64,000 bases of DNA from an uncultured Pelagibacteraceae bacterium (GTDB taxonomy: Bacteria > Pseudomonadota > Alphaproteobacteria > Pelagibacterales > Pelagibacteraceae), in contig CACDYR010000005.1 of assembly GCA_902557155.1 (NCBI GenBank), forward strand, positions 1 through 64,000, in the 5' to 3' direction. The notes under the pieces are model-generated. The model was not told the origin of the DNA. It saw only the letters and a program-made list of their open reading frames with translations, and searched no databases. Below, in pieces: positions 10,014-19,055 of the stretch; the stretch's first letter is position 1; the number at the start of each line of letters is the position of its first letter. A program made the translations under genes and the position numbers.

Positions 10014-10820
10014 ATGGCCCCACTATTAAAATATAAGAGTATATTCATATCTGATGTACATCTTGGTACTAAAGGTTGTCAAGCAGGCAAGCTTCTAGAA
10101 TTTTTCAAAAATTCAAGATCTGAAAATCTTTATTTGGTTGGAGACATAATCGATGTTTGGGCTATGCAAAAGAGTTTCTATTGGCCTCAAGAGCACAATG
10201 ATGTCATTCAAAAAATATTAAGAAAAGCAAGGCACGGGACAAAAGTATTTTACATTATTGGTAATCATGACGAGGTGTTTAGAAAATTTATCCCAATGCA
10301 TTTAGGTGATATTAAAATTGTAAATAGAGTTATTCATGAAACACAGTTAGGAAAAAAATATCTAGTTGTTCATGGTGATGCTTGGGACGGAGTAATGAAA
10401 CATGCAAAATGGCTATCTAAATTAGGAGCTATTGCATATGAATTATTACTTAAAATTAATATTATTATAAATTTCTTTAGAAAGTTGAGAGGTAAAGACT
10501 ATTGGTCTTTGGCAAAATTTTTAAAATATAAGGTAAAAAATGCTGTCAAATATATAGGTGAATATGAAAACACACTTTCAAAATATGCAAAAAGAAAAAA
10601 ATTTGATGGAATAATTTGTGGTCACATCCATCACGCTGAAAATTTAAACCTTGATGGTGTGAATTATTTAAATTGTGGTGATTGGGTTGAGTCTTGTACA
10701 GCATTAACAGAAAAATATGATGGAACTTTTGAGATAATTTATTGGGATAAAAAAAGAAAAGAATATATTTCAGAAAATATTGATAAAGACAAGTTCACTT
10801 CCTTCAAAAAAGCATCCTAA
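10014..10820 (+). CDS. plcP: PlcP-like metallophosphoesterase (UDP-2,3-diacylglucosamine diphosphatase homologue)
   Basis: Calcineurin-like phosphoesterase of 268 residues with the dimetal motifs DVHLG (D14, H16), GDIIDVW (D44), GNHDE (83-87), VVHGDAWDG and CGHIHHAE. Automatic annotation of this family is usually LpxH-like, but the pairing with a GT4 glycosyltransferase, next to phoR and pst, matches the PlcP-Agt pair that in marine heterotrophs strips phospholipid head groups to give diacylglycerol for glycolipid synthesis under phosphate starvation. An AAAGG ribosome-binding site lies 8-9 bases before the ATG. The gene is followed after 4 bp by the glycosyltransferase. The phospholipase C role is inferred from context. 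Confidence 0.82.
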   Translation: MAPLLKYKSIFISDVHLGTKGCQAGKLLEFFKNSRSENLYLVGDIIDVWAMQKSFYWPQEHNDVIQKILRKARHGTKVFYIIGNHDEVFRKFIPMHLGDIKIVNRVIHETQLGKKYLVVHGDAWDGVMKHAKWLSKLGAIAYELLLKINIIINFFRKLRGKDYWSLAKFLKYKVKNAVKYIGEYENTLSKYAKRKKFDGIICGHIHHAENLNLDGVNYLNCGDWVESCTALTEKYDGTFEIIYWDKKRKEYISENIDKDKFTSFKKAS

Positions 10821-10824
10821 AAAA

Positions 10825-11832
10825 ATGAAAATATTAATAGTTACCGATGCTTATTACCCGCAAGTTAATGGTGTAGTAAGAACTCTCCATCAAACAGGTG
10901 AAATACTTAAATCACAAGGTCACACTATTGAATATATTACACCTCAACAATTTCTGACTGTACCTATGCCCAAATATAATGAAATTAGATTATCTTTAAA
11001 TGTTTGGCCTCGTGTAAGTAATTTAATCAATTCAATTAAACCTGATGCAATACACATTGCAACAGAAGGGCCTCTTGGTTTTATGGCAAGAAGACATTGT
11101 ATTAAAAAAGGTTTAAAGTTTACAACAAGTTTTCATACAAGATTTGATAAATATATGAAACTTTATATGCCTATCATTCCAGCTAAATGGTCAGAAAAAT
11201 TTTTATGTAATTTTCATAATAAAGCTGAAAGAATTTTAGTGACAACAGAATCCATGCGTGAAGAGTTAATTGCATTAGGTGTTGATAACAATAAAATGGT
11301 TACATGGACCAGGGGAGGTAATCATGGCGCGTTTAAAAACCCCATTAAGAGAGACTTACCTTACAAAAGACCTATATGGATATATGTTGGTAGGATTGCA
11401 GTTGAAAAAAATATCAAAGCATTTTTAGATCTCGATCTTGAAGGTACTAAAGTTATTATTGGAAAAGGTCCAGACCTAAACAATTTGAAAAAAAAATTTC
11501 CAAATGATATTTTTTTAGGTGAAAAGACTAATGGAGAATTAGCATCTCATTTTGCATCATCAGACGTTTTTGTTTTCCCTAGTAAAACTGATACATTTGG
11601 TATTGTTGTTTTGGAATCATTAAATTGTGGTACACCAGTTGCAGCTTATCCAGTGCCAGGACCTAAAGATATATTAGGTGGAACTAATATTGATACTTTA
11701 GATTATGATTTGAAGGCTTCTGCTTTAAAAGCTTTGAAGGTAAATCGCCAAGATTGTCTTGATTTTGCAAAAAAATATTCATGGGAAGAAACAGCAAAAA
11801 TATTTTTTGAAAATATTTCACCTAATTATTAA
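10825..11832 (+). CDS. agt: Agt-like GT4 glycosyltransferase (probable diacylglycerol glycosyltransferase)
   Basis: Probably transfers a sugar to diacylglycerol to make a phosphorus-free glycolipid. The N-terminal acceptor domain opens with MKILIVTDAYYPQVNGVVRT and later has EGPLGFMARR and TTSFHTRFDKY. The C-terminal nucleotide-sugar domain has VYVGRIAVEKN-type residues and the E-x7-E region around FGIVVLESLNCGTPVAA. I start it at the ATG at 10825 (335 residues), 4 bp after plcP; an upstream in-frame codon at 10780 would overlap plcP by 41 bp and adds nothing conserved. Sugar and acceptor are inferred from the plcP partner. Confidence 0.83.
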   Translation: MKILIVTDAYYPQVNGVVRTLHQTGEILKSQGHTIEYITPQQFLTVPMPKYNEIRLSLNVWPRVSNLINSIKPDAIHIATEGPLGFMARRHCIKKGLKFTTSFHTRFDKYMKLYMPIIPAKWSEKFLCNFHNKAERILVTTESMREELIALGVDNNKMVTWTRGGNHGAFKNPIKRDLPYKRPIWIYVGRIAVEKNIKAFLDLDLEGTKVIIGKGPDLNNLKKKFPNDIFLGEKTNGELASHFASSDVFVFPSKTDTFGIVVLESLNCGTPVAAYPVPGPKDILGGTNIDTLDYDLKASALKALKVNRQDCLDFAKKYSWEETAKIFFENISPNY

Positions 11833-11866
11833 AGACAATATTCATTACATTTGTTAAAACGTATCC

Positions 11867-13015
11867 ATGTTTTGGACAGAGTTGATACTCATAGTTGTAA
11901 TAATTATTTTATTATATTTTTTATTTAAAAAAAATATTAAGCCAGAAAATACAGCTCCAGTTGTAAATAAGGCCAATAAAGATGATTTAGGAAAAAGAGT
12001 AATTATTGAAGAATTAGAAGATCAATTTTTTGCCTTAGATAAATATAACTTAATCAAATATCTTAACAAAAGTGCAAAACAACGTTTTGGAGAAAACTTA
12101 ATTGATAAAAATATTTCAAGTGTAATAAGAGATACAAAATTATTAGAAACAATTGACGAAGCTATCAAGGATCAAACCACAAAGAATGTTAATGTAGAAA
12201 TTAATTTACCATCTTATCAGCTTTACAAAATTTATGTTATTCCTGGTCCTACTCATTTGTTTCCAGAAGTAGACTCAGTTGTATTGTTTCTAAAAGATTT
12301 TACAGAAATAACAAAAGCACAAAAATTAAAAACTGATTTTGTTGCTAATGTGAGTCACGAATTAAGAACACCTTTAGTTTCAATTAAAGGCTCTTTAGAG
12401 ACTATTCTTGGACCAGCTTCAAACGACCAAGAGGCTCAAAAAAAATTTATGTCTATCATGTCTGATCAAGTATTAAGAATGGAAAACTTAATCAATGATT
12501 TATTGATTTTAAGCAGAATTGAGCTTGAAGAACACATTAAACCAAATAAAATCATTAATCTAAATGATATTTTTAAAAATATTAAAAGTAACTTTGAATT
12601 AATTCTTAAAAAAAAGAAAATTAATTTGCATCTTGAACTTATTGAACCAACTTTAGTTTTTGGTGATAATGATAAATTGTTAACTGTATTTTCAAATTTA
12701 ATTGATAATTCAATTAAATATTCTCAAGGTGGAAAAAATATATATGTCAAAAGTCAAAATAGTGAAGGTAAATTAATTGGTAAAAATATTGTCATTAGTA
12801 TTAAAGATGAAGGTATTGGAATACCTCAACAGTTAATTCCAAGAATAACTGAAAGATTTTTTAGAGTAGATACAGAAAAAAGTAAAAAAGTTGGTGGCAC
12901 AGGTTTAGGTTTAGCTATCATGAAACATATCATATCTCAACACAGAGGTGATTACGAGATTCTTAGTAAACTTAATGAAGGTACTGAAATTAAAATATAT
13001 CTTCCAACAAAATAA
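11867..13015 (+). CDS. phoR: Phosphate-regulon sensor histidine kinase
   Basis: Membrane-bound kinase that, with PhoU and the Pst transporter, sets PhoB phosphorylation. 382 residues: one N-terminal helix (about 5-21), a PAS-like region (about 45-150), HisKA with the phosphoacceptor H164 in VSHELRTP, and HATPase with N-box LIDNSIKYS, G1 DEGIGIP and G2 GTGLGLAI. There is essentially no periplasmic domain, as in other PhoR proteins that sense through PstSCAB-PhoU. The PhoR assignment comes from the domain layout plus pst and phoB downstream; phoR and phoB sit at opposite ends of the block. Confidence 0.9.
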   Translation: MFWTELILIVVIIILLYFLFKKNIKPENTAPVVNKANKDDLGKRVIIEELEDQFFALDKYNLIKYLNKSAKQRFGENLIDKNISSVIRDTKLLETIDEAIKDQTTKNVNVEINLPSYQLYKIYVIPGPTHLFPEVDSVVLFLKDFTEITKAQKLKTDFVANVSHELRTPLVSIKGSLETILGPASNDQEAQKKFMSIMSDQVLRMENLINDLLILSRIELEEHIKPNKIINLNDIFKNIKSNFELILKKKKINLHLELIEPTLVFGDNDKLLTVFSNLIDNSIKYSQGGKNIYVKSQNSEGKLIGKNIVISIKDEGIGIPQQLIPRITERFFRVDTEKSKKVGGTGLGLAIMKHIISQHRGDYEILSKLNEGTEIKIYLPTK

Positions 13016-13109
13016 TTAATTTAAAAAGTTGTTTAAAATTAGCTCTTATTCAATCAATATTTAACAAATCTTTTGTTGATTCGTATCCTATTTTAATTAA
13101 ATTTTTAAT

Positions 13110-13718
13110 ATGATTAAGGTATTGAATAGTATTTTAATTATCTTATTTGTTTTTATGTCGATGATTACTAAAAGTATATCATCGGATATATCTACAATTC
13201 TAAGGAATCAACAATTAACTGTATTCGATATTGGTGTTTTTAGATTACAAGAAGATTTAAAAAGCTCTTATCCTGAAATTAAAAAACACAAAGATGTACC
13301 ATATGAAGATATTTACATGGATGTTCTCACTTCATATCGAAACAATTCAGTAGATCTAATTATTTCAATTCCCGTAAATGAAAATTTAAAAAAAGAAAAC
13401 TACATGTCAGATTCATTTAGATGTCGAAATATATTTAATTCTGTCAGAGATCATTTACTAAGAAATGAAAATATGAGTAATTATAGATTTACTATGGCAA
13501 CAAGCTATTTAACATCTATTTTTTCAACTCCAAGTAGTTGGCCTAGATGGCGTTACGATCAAAGTGTTCTTGAGGAATTAGTTAATCTTGTGAAATTGGA
13601 AGTTATTTTAAGACCTACAACAGAACTTGCTTTTAAGGATAATGTTAATCCTGTTTCATGCAAAGGTGGTTTGGAAACCGAAAATAATGAGATTATTATC
13701 TCAATGAAATACAACTAA
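13110..13718 (+). CDS. Secreted protein of unknown function between phoR and pstS
   Basis: 202 residues with a clear N-terminal signal peptide (basic MIK, then LNSILIILFVFMSM, cleavage around residue 24). The mature part has no family motif I recognise; two cysteines, one in FRCRNIFN and one in PVSCKGG, could form a disulphide. A TMATSYLTSIFS stretch and a tryptophan/arginine patch (SWPRWRYD) stand out. It probably acts in the periplasm. The position between phoR and the Pho box of pstS suggests a phosphate-related role, which is inference only. A 94-bp gap with a small inverted repeat (AACAAA/TTTGTT near 13061-13075) precedes it. Confidence 0.75.
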   Translation: MIKVLNSILIILFVFMSMITKSISSDISTILRNQQLTVFDIGVFRLQEDLKSSYPEIKKHKDVPYEDIYMDVLTSYRNNSVDLIISIPVNENLKKENYMSDSFRCRNIFNSVRDHLLRNENMSNYRFTMATSYLTSIFSTPSSWPRWRYDQSVLEELVNLVKLEVILRPTTELAFKDNVNPVSCKGGLETENNEIIISMKYN

Positions 13719-13739
13719 AAAGTTACCTTTTTAACAAAA

Positions 13740-13757
13740 CTGTAACAATTCTGTAAT
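13740..13757 (+). promoter_or_regulatory. Pho box upstream of pstS
   Basis: CTGTAACAATTCTGTAAT contains two 7-mers, CTGTAAC and CTGTAAT, separated by 4 bp, matching the classic PhoB site layout and most of its consensus bases. It ends 66 bp before the chosen pstS start and lies in an 87-bp gap. This is the best-matching Pho box in the window and a reference for the others. Confidence 0.8.
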
Positions 13758-13823
13758 ATTAAAGATTCAATAAATTTATACGAGTCTGAAATCTTTTAAT
13801 TAACAATGAAAGGATTAAAGATA

Positions 13824-14855
13824 ATGAAAAAACTAACTATAATAATTGCTTCGCTTGTTGCTTTAACAATTGCGACAGTTGCTCAAGCAAGAGATCAAAT
13901 TAAAATAGTTGGTTCATCTACAGTATTCCCTTACGCGACTGTTGTTGCTGAAAGATTCGGTAGTTCAGGATTTAAAACTCCTGTAATCGAGTCTACTGGT
14001 ACTGGTGGAGGAGCTAAACTATTCTGTGCTGGTGTTGGTGAGCAACATCCAGATATTACAAATGCATCAAGAGCTATGAAAGATTCAGAAAAAGCTCTAT
14101 GTAAAAAAAATGGAGTTAATGAAATAGTAGAAATCGTTGTTGGTAACGATGGTATTACATTAGCTTATAGTAAAGATGCAAAACCAGTAAACTTTACTAA
14201 AGAGCAATTATATTTAGCATTAGCTGCACATACAGTTGTTGATGGTAAATTAGTTCCAAATATCTATAAAACTTGGGACCAAATTGATCCAAGTCTACCT
14301 AAGCAGAAGATTTCTGTAATGATCCCTCCAGGAACTTCTGGAACAAGAGATGCTTGGAATTCTTTAGTAATGAAAAAAGGTATGACTAAAGAAGCTAAGG
14401 CTCTTTATAAAGCTGGTTATGAGGCTGGAAATAAAAAATACAAAAAACCTCAAAAACTTTACAGAGAAGATGGTGCTGCTATTGAAGTTGGTGAGAACGA
14501 TAGTTTAATCATCCAAAAATTAGTAGCTGATAAAGATATGTTTGGTTTCTTTGGTTTTAGTTATTTCTTAGCTGCTAAAGATAAATTGCAAGCTGCTAGC
14601 ATTGATGGCGGTCAACCATCTCTAGAAAGTATTCAAGACTATAGTTATGCAGTTGCAAGACCATTATTTTTCTATGTGAAAAAAGCTCACGTTGGTGTTA
14701 TCCCTGGATTACATGAATTTGTAAAAGAATTCACTACAACTAAAGCTATAGGTAAAAACGGCTATTTGGCTGACATTGGTTTAGTACCATTAGATAAGAA
14801 GTTGTATAAGACAACTAGAACTAATGCAAAAGACCTTGTGGCAATGGCTGACTAA
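13824..14855 (+). CDS. pstS: Phosphate ABC transporter substrate-binding protein
   Basis: Periplasmic high-affinity phosphate receptor. 343 residues from this start; signal peptide MKKLTIIIASLVALTIATVAQA with cleavage after residue 22. Phosphate-binding segments: IVGSSTVFPYA near the mature N-terminus, ESTGTGGGAKLF, and PPGTSGTRDAW. I chose the ATG at 13824 because AAAGGA (13809-13814) lies 9 bases upstream and the signal peptide then has the usual MKK start; the ATG at 13806 has no ribosome-binding site. A Pho box precedes it and a strong terminator follows, before pstC. Confidence 0.95.
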   Translation: MKKLTIIIASLVALTIATVAQARDQIKIVGSSTVFPYATVVAERFGSSGFKTPVIESTGTGGGAKLFCAGVGEQHPDITNASRAMKDSEKALCKKNGVNEIVEIVVGNDGITLAYSKDAKPVNFTKEQLYLALAAHTVVDGKLVPNIYKTWDQIDPSLPKQKISVMIPPGTSGTRDAWNSLVMKKGMTKEAKALYKAGYEAGNKKYKKPQKLYREDGAAIEVGENDSLIIQKLVADKDMFGFFGFSYFLAAKDKLQAASIDGGQPSLESIQDYSYAVARPLFFYVKKAHVGVIPGLHEFVKEFTTTKAIGKNGYLADIGLVPLDKKLYKTTRTNAKDLVAMAD

Positions 14856-14880
14856 TAAGATTGCTTAATAAGTAAAAAAT

Positions 14881-14908
14881 AAGGGGTCTTTTTAGACCCC
14901 TTTTTTTT
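14881..14908 (+). terminator. Intrinsic terminator between pstS and pstC
   Basis: A 9-bp perfect stem (AAGGGGTCT, 14881-14889, with AGACCCCTT, 14894-14902), a TTTT loop, and a run of eight T ending at 14908. It is the clearest rho-independent terminator of the window and lies inside the pst cluster, so most transcripts probably stop after pstS, giving more binding protein than membrane components. Confidence 0.88.
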
Positions 14909-14941
14909 AAGAAGGTGTAAAGTAAAACATTAGGAGATTCT

Positions 14942-16327
14942 TTGAACTTAGTCATATTCATCTTTATAGTCCTTCTTGGTTTTACTAGTTACTATTTTGG
15001 AAGAAAAAAAGCCTATTCAATTCAAGCAACAAATACTAGATTAACAGCACTTCCACAATTTTATGGATATTATTTAGCAATATGGTGCGCAATACCCGCT
15101 TTTATTATCTATTCTTTATGGGCAATATTTGAGCCGAGTATAGTTAAGTTAATAATTTTAAGTGATTATAGCAATCAAGGATATCTTGATGATGAGTTAA
15201 ATCTAATTTATGAAAAAACTAAATCATTATCTCGTGGCCAGTTTAGTGGAGAAATTACTCCTTATCTTGAAACATCTGCAGAAAAATATTTAAATCTTCG
15301 ATCTATAGCCCAAAACTCTAAAGTTGTTTTAATTTTGGCAATAATTATAGCTTCTATAGTTTATGGTTATAAAAGAATTTCTTCAAACAATAGAACAAGA
15401 GAACCGGTTGAAAAATTTTTAAATGCTGTTTTATTTACAGCTTCTTTGGCAGCTATATTAACAACTATTGGAATTGTTTTTTCATTAATATTTCAAACTA
15501 TCGATTTTTTTAAAGTAATTCCCTTGTTTGATTTTATTTTTGGAACTCATTGGTATCCAGCTAAAGCATTTGTGAGAGATGCTTCTGAGCCTTTGGATCC
15601 ATCAATGTATTCTGACACATTTGGGGCTGTACCAATTTTTGCCGGAACATTTTTTATAGCATTAATTGCAATGTGTGTTGCTATACCAATTGGATTGATG
15701 AGTGGAATTTATTTAGCTGAATACGCTTCAACTAAAGTAAGACAATATGCAAAACCTTTAATTGAAATTTTAGCAGGCATACCAACTGTAGTTTATGGTT
15801 TTTTTGCAGCTTTAACAGTTGGACCATTCCTTAAAGATATAGGAACGGCAATGGGATTAGAAGTATCTGCAGAGAGTGCTCTAGCTGCAGGGGGTGTAAT
15901 GGGGATAATGATTATTCCGTTTATATCTAGTTTGAGTGATGATGTTATTACTAGTGTTCCCCAAGGTTTAAGAGATGGTAGTTATGCAATGGGGGCTACT
16001 AAATCAGAAACAATAAAAAAAGTTATTTTTCCAGCAGCATTACCAGGAATTGTTGGTTCTATCTTGTTAGGTGTTTCTAGAGCTGTTGGAGAAACAATGA
16101 TTGTAGTTATGGCTTCTGGCCTTGCAGCCAACTTAACATTTAACCCTTTAGAATCTACCTCAACTATCACTGCTCAAATTGTCGTAATATTAATTGGAGA
16201 TCAGGCCTTTGGAGATCCTAAAACCCAGGCAGCATTTGCACTAGGTATGACATTATTTTTGGTAACACTTAGTTTAAATATTTTTGCTTTAAGAGTTGTT
16301 AAAAAATATAGGGAAAAATATGAATAA
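14942..16327 (+). CDS. pstC: Phosphate ABC transporter permease PstC
   Basis: Inner-membrane permease of the Pst importer. 461 residues, longer than the enteric protein because of an N-terminal extension with extra helices and a soluble loop (about 70-125), as often seen in alphaproteobacteria. The transporter core is C-terminal: KPLIEILAGIPTVVYGFFA, then the EAA-type loop DGSYAMGATKSET (from residue 345) and AVGETMIVVMASG. The start is TTG, supported by AGGAG (14932-14936) 5 bases upstream. It overlaps pstA by 8 bp. Confidence 0.93.
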   Translation: MNLVIFIFIVLLGFTSYYFGRKKAYSIQATNTRLTALPQFYGYYLAIWCAIPAFIIYSLWAIFEPSIVKLIILSDYSNQGYLDDELNLIYEKTKSLSRGQFSGEITPYLETSAEKYLNLRSIAQNSKVVLILAIIIASIVYGYKRISSNNRTREPVEKFLNAVLFTASLAAILTTIGIVFSLIFQTIDFFKVIPLFDFIFGTHWYPAKAFVRDASEPLDPSMYSDTFGAVPIFAGTFFIALIAMCVAIPIGLMSGIYLAEYASTKVRQYAKPLIEILAGIPTVVYGFFAALTVGPFLKDIGTAMGLEVSAESALAAGGVMGIMIIPFISSLSDDVITSVPQGLRDGSYAMGATKSETIKKVIFPAALPGIVGSILLGVSRAVGETMIVVMASGLAANLTFNPLESTSTITAQIVVILIGDQAFGDPKTQAAFALGMTLFLVTLSLNIFALRVVKKYREKYE

Positions 16328-17588
16328 AAATAAAGAAAAACTCCTAAATTCTAGATATAGGGCAGAAAAAAGATTTCAATTTTACGGGAAAAGCGCAATT
16401 TTTTTAGCTCTTTTGTTTTTAACAATTTTTATTTTTAAAATCTTTTCTACTGGCTATACAGCGTTTCAGAAAACTTGGTTGATTGTGCCAGTCACCTTTG
16501 ATGCTGAAACCATGTACCTTGACGAAAATCCTTCTAAAGAAGACTTAAAGGATGCAGATTATTTTGATCTAGCTTTGCAAACAATGTTTGATTTAGATAA
16601 AAGTGCATCAGAAAAACAACAAAATGATCTGAAGCGAATGGTCTCTTACTTTTTTGAAAGAGAGATTAAAAGGGAGCTTTTAAATGACCCTTCATTAATT
16701 GGAAAAACTAAAGATGTTTATTTAACTGCTTCAGATGATTTAGATCAAGTATTCAAAGGCAATTATCCAAGGGATTTACCTGAAGATCAAAGAAGAGTTA
16801 CAGATTATCAATTAAAGATTTTTGATCAACTTGTAGAACAGGGAAGAGTTGAAAGTAAATTCAATTTAAGTTTTTTTACATACCCTGATTCAAGAGAAGC
16901 TGAATTAGCTGGTATAGCAAGCTCATTTATGGGATCGATTTTTTCTATTTTAGTTTGTTTAGTTATTGCATTTCCTGTTGCAGTGCTAGCAGCTATTTAT
17001 TTAGAGGAATTCGCACCAAAAAATAGATTTACTGATTTTATTGAGGTAAATATAAATAACTTAGCAGCAGTCCCATCAATTGTTTTTGGTCTTTTGGGAC
17101 TAGGTATTTTGCTGGCTGTATTTCAGTTACCTAGATCAACGCCTTTAGTTGGTGGAATAACTTTATCGTTGATGACATTGCCAACAATAATTATTGCTTG
17201 TAGAGCATCTTTAAAAGCAGTTCCTCCAAGTATAAGAGAGGCTGCACTTGCAATGGGCGCTAGTAAAATGCAAACTACAATGCATCATACAGTGCCATTG
17301 TCTATGCCAGGGACTTTATCTGGTACAATTATTGGCTTGGCTCAAGCTTTAGGTGAAACCGCTCCTTTGATATTGATTGGTATGGTAGCTTTTGTAAATA
17401 CAATTCCAGGATCACCTTTAGATCCAGCTGCAAGTTTGCCGGTACAAATTTATATATGGGCAGAGAGCGCTGAAAGAGGTTTTGTCGAGAAAGTTTCTGC
17501 TTGTATTATGGTCCTATTGGGATTTTTAATTATAATGAATTTGTTTGCACAAATAATTAGACATAAATTTGAAAAAAAATGGAGTTAA
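16320..17588 (+). CDS. pstA: Phosphate ABC transporter permease PstA
   Basis: Second permease of the Pst importer, 422 residues from the chosen ATG, longer than in enterics through a periplasmic insert between helix 1 and the core (about 60-200). The core includes [17 protein letters not shown] and the EAA loop [14 protein letters not shown] (from residue 307), then [16 protein letters not shown]. The ATG at 16320 sits within the last codons of pstC, with an AGGGA ribosome-binding site; the TTG at 16296 is an alternative start. The pstB gene follows with 1 bp between. Confidence 0.93.
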   Translation: MNKNKEKLLNSRYRAEKRFQFYGKSAIFLALLFLTIFIFKIFSTGYTAFQKTWLIVPVTFDAETMYLDENPSKEDLKDADYFDLALQTMFDLDKSASEKQQNDLKRMVSYFFEREIKRELLNDPSLIGKTKDVYLTASDDLDQVFKGNYPRDLPEDQRRVTDYQLKIFDQLVEQGRVESKFNLSFFTYPDSREAELAGIASSFMGSIFSILVCLVIAFPVAVLAAIYLEEFAPKNRFTDFIEVNINNLAAVPSIVFGLLGLGILLAVFQLPRSTPLVGGITLSLMTLPTIIIACRASLKAVPPSIREAALAMGASKMQTTMHHTVPLSMPGTLSGTIIGLAQALGETAPLILIGMVAFVNTIPGSPLDPAASLPVQIYIWAESAERGFVEKVSACIMVLLGFLIIMNLFAQIIRHKFEKKWS

Positions 17589-17589
17589 G

Positions 17590-18345
17590 ATGATAAAGAT
17601 AAATTCAAAAAATGTAGATGTTTTCTATGGAAAAAAACAAGCTCTATTCAATATAAACTTAGATATTGAAGAAAATCAGGTTACAGCACTAATTGGGCCT
17701 TCAGGTTGTGGTAAATCTACTTTTTTAAGATGTCTAAATCGAATGAATGACGTTATTGATATATGTCGAGTAAAAGGTCAGATTATAATCAATGATTTTG
17801 ATATTAATGATAAGAGTTGTGATGTAGTTAGATTAAGAGAAAAAATTGGTATGGTTTTTCAAAAACCAAATCCTTTTCCTAAAACTATTTATGAAAATAT
17901 TTCTTATGGTCCAACAATTCATGGCATGGCTCAATCAAAAAATGAAATGGATGAAATAGTTGAAACCAGTTTAAAAAAGGCAGCATTATGGGAAGAGGTT
18001 AAAGATAGACTTCATGAACCAGGTACTGGTTTGTCTGGTGGACAACAACAAAGATTATGCATAGCAAGGGCTATTTCAGTTAAACCTGAAGTTATTCTTA
18101 TGGACGAGCCTTGTTCTGCTTTAGATCCTATTGCTACAGCTCAAATAGAAGAACTAATTGATGAGTTAAAAAAAGACCATACTATTATAATAGTCACTCA
18201 TTCAATGGCTCAAGCAGCAAGAGTATCCCAAAACACAGGCTTTTTTCATTTGGGAGAATTGATAGAACACGGTTCTACTGATAAAATATTTAAGAATCCT
18301 GAAAATAAAAGAACTCAGGATTATATTACAGGGAGGTTTGGATAA
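17590..18345 (+). CDS. pstB: Phosphate ABC transporter ATPase PstB
   Basis: ATPase of the Pst importer. 251 residues from this start, the usual size. Walker [10 protein letters not shown] at 36-44, Q-loop KPNPFP, signature LSGGQQQR at 148-155, Walker B VILMDEP at 168-174, with PCSALDP next, which is PstB-specific, and the switch histidine in VTHSM. The ATG at 17590 has GGAG just upstream; the ORF can be extended to 17569 inside pstA, but that lacks support. The stop shares a base with the phoU start (TAATG). Confidence 0.96.
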   Translation: MIKINSKNVDVFYGKKQALFNINLDIEENQVTALIGPSGCGKSTFLRCLNRMNDVIDICRVKGQIIINDFDINDKSCDVVRLREKIGMVFQKPNPFPKTIYENISYGPTIHGMAQSKNEMDEIVETSLKKAALWEEVKDRLHEPGTGLSGGQQQRLCIARAISVKPEVILMDEPCSALDPIATAQIEELIDELKKDHTIIIVTHSMAQAARVSQNTGFFHLGELIEHGSTDKIFKNPENKRTQDYITGRFG

Positions 18346-19052
18346 TGGTTGAAGCACCACATACGGTTAAGTCTTACGAGGAAGAACTTAAAAATTTAAA
18401 TAGTAATATAATTAAAATGGGTGGTTTTTGCGAGGAGTCTTTAGGCAAGGCTATTCAAGCCATTACCACAAGAAATAGTGATAATGCGGAAGCTGTTATA
18501 AAAGATGACGAAAAAATAGATAAGTTTGAAACTTTAATAGAGCAACAGGTAGTAAACCTAATTGCTTTAAGACAACCAATGGCAATAGATTTAAGAGAAA
18601 CTGTAACGGCATTGAAAATTTCATCTGATTTAGAACGAATAGGTGATTTGGCAAAGAATATTTCAAAAAGAACATTATTATTAAATGAAAATTTACCAAA
18701 AAATTTGACCGAAGCTTTGGTAAGAGTTTCTTCTAATGTTCAAAAACAACTCAAATCTATTTTGGATGCATATTTAGATAGGTCATCTGCTATGGCTATA
18801 AATGTCTGGGAAGGTGATGAACAAATAGATGATTTAACCAATTTATGTATGCAAGAAGTAATAAAGTATTTGAAGGAAGATGAAAAAAATCTAGATGATG
18901 GTACTCATTTATTATTTGTTACTAAAAATATTGAACGTATTGGTGATCACACAACAAACGTTGCAGAGCAGGTATATTATTTGGTCACAGGAGAGTATCT
19001 AGAAGGTGATCGTCCAAAAGGAACAGAGCCAATAGTAACGGGAGAAAAGTAA
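18345..19052 (+). CDS. phoU: Phosphate signalling adaptor PhoU
   Basis: Cytoplasmic helical-bundle protein linking the Pst transporter to PhoR and keeping PhoB inactive when phosphate is plentiful. 235 residues with two tandem PhoU domains; the metal-binding repeats are visible as SSDLERIGDLAKNI in the first half and KNIERIGDHTTNVAE in the second. Translation is coupled to pstB by a one-base overlap, and phoB starts 3 bp downstream. Confidence 0.95.
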   Translation: MVEAPHTVKSYEEELKNLNSNIIKMGGFCEESLGKAIQAITTRNSDNAEAVIKDDEKIDKFETLIEQQVVNLIALRQPMAIDLRETVTALKISSDLERIGDLAKNISKRTLLLNENLPKNLTEALVRVSSNVQKQLKSILDAYLDRSSAMAINVWEGDEQIDDLTNLCMQEVIKYLKEDEKNLDDGTHLLFVTKNIERIGDHTTNVAEQVYYLVTGEYLEGDRPKGTEPIVTGEK

Positions 19053-19055
19053 TAA

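Noticed and set aside
10014..10820. LpxH (lipid A synthesis) for the metallophosphoesterase
   Set aside because: Neighbours are a GT4 glycosyltransferase and pho/pst genes rather than lpx genes, so PlcP fits better, though sequence alone cannot exclude it.
10780..10824. Upstream start for the Agt-like gene
   Set aside because: It overlaps plcP by 41 bp; the conserved glycosyltransferase start is MKILIVTD at 10825.
13055..13090. Pho box before the unknown secreted gene
   Set aside because: The segment shows a small inverted repeat but no convincing pair of 7-mers with 11-bp spacing.
16296..16319. TTG start for pstA
   Set aside because: It overlaps pstC further without a better ribosome-binding site; the ATG at 16320 has AGGGA.
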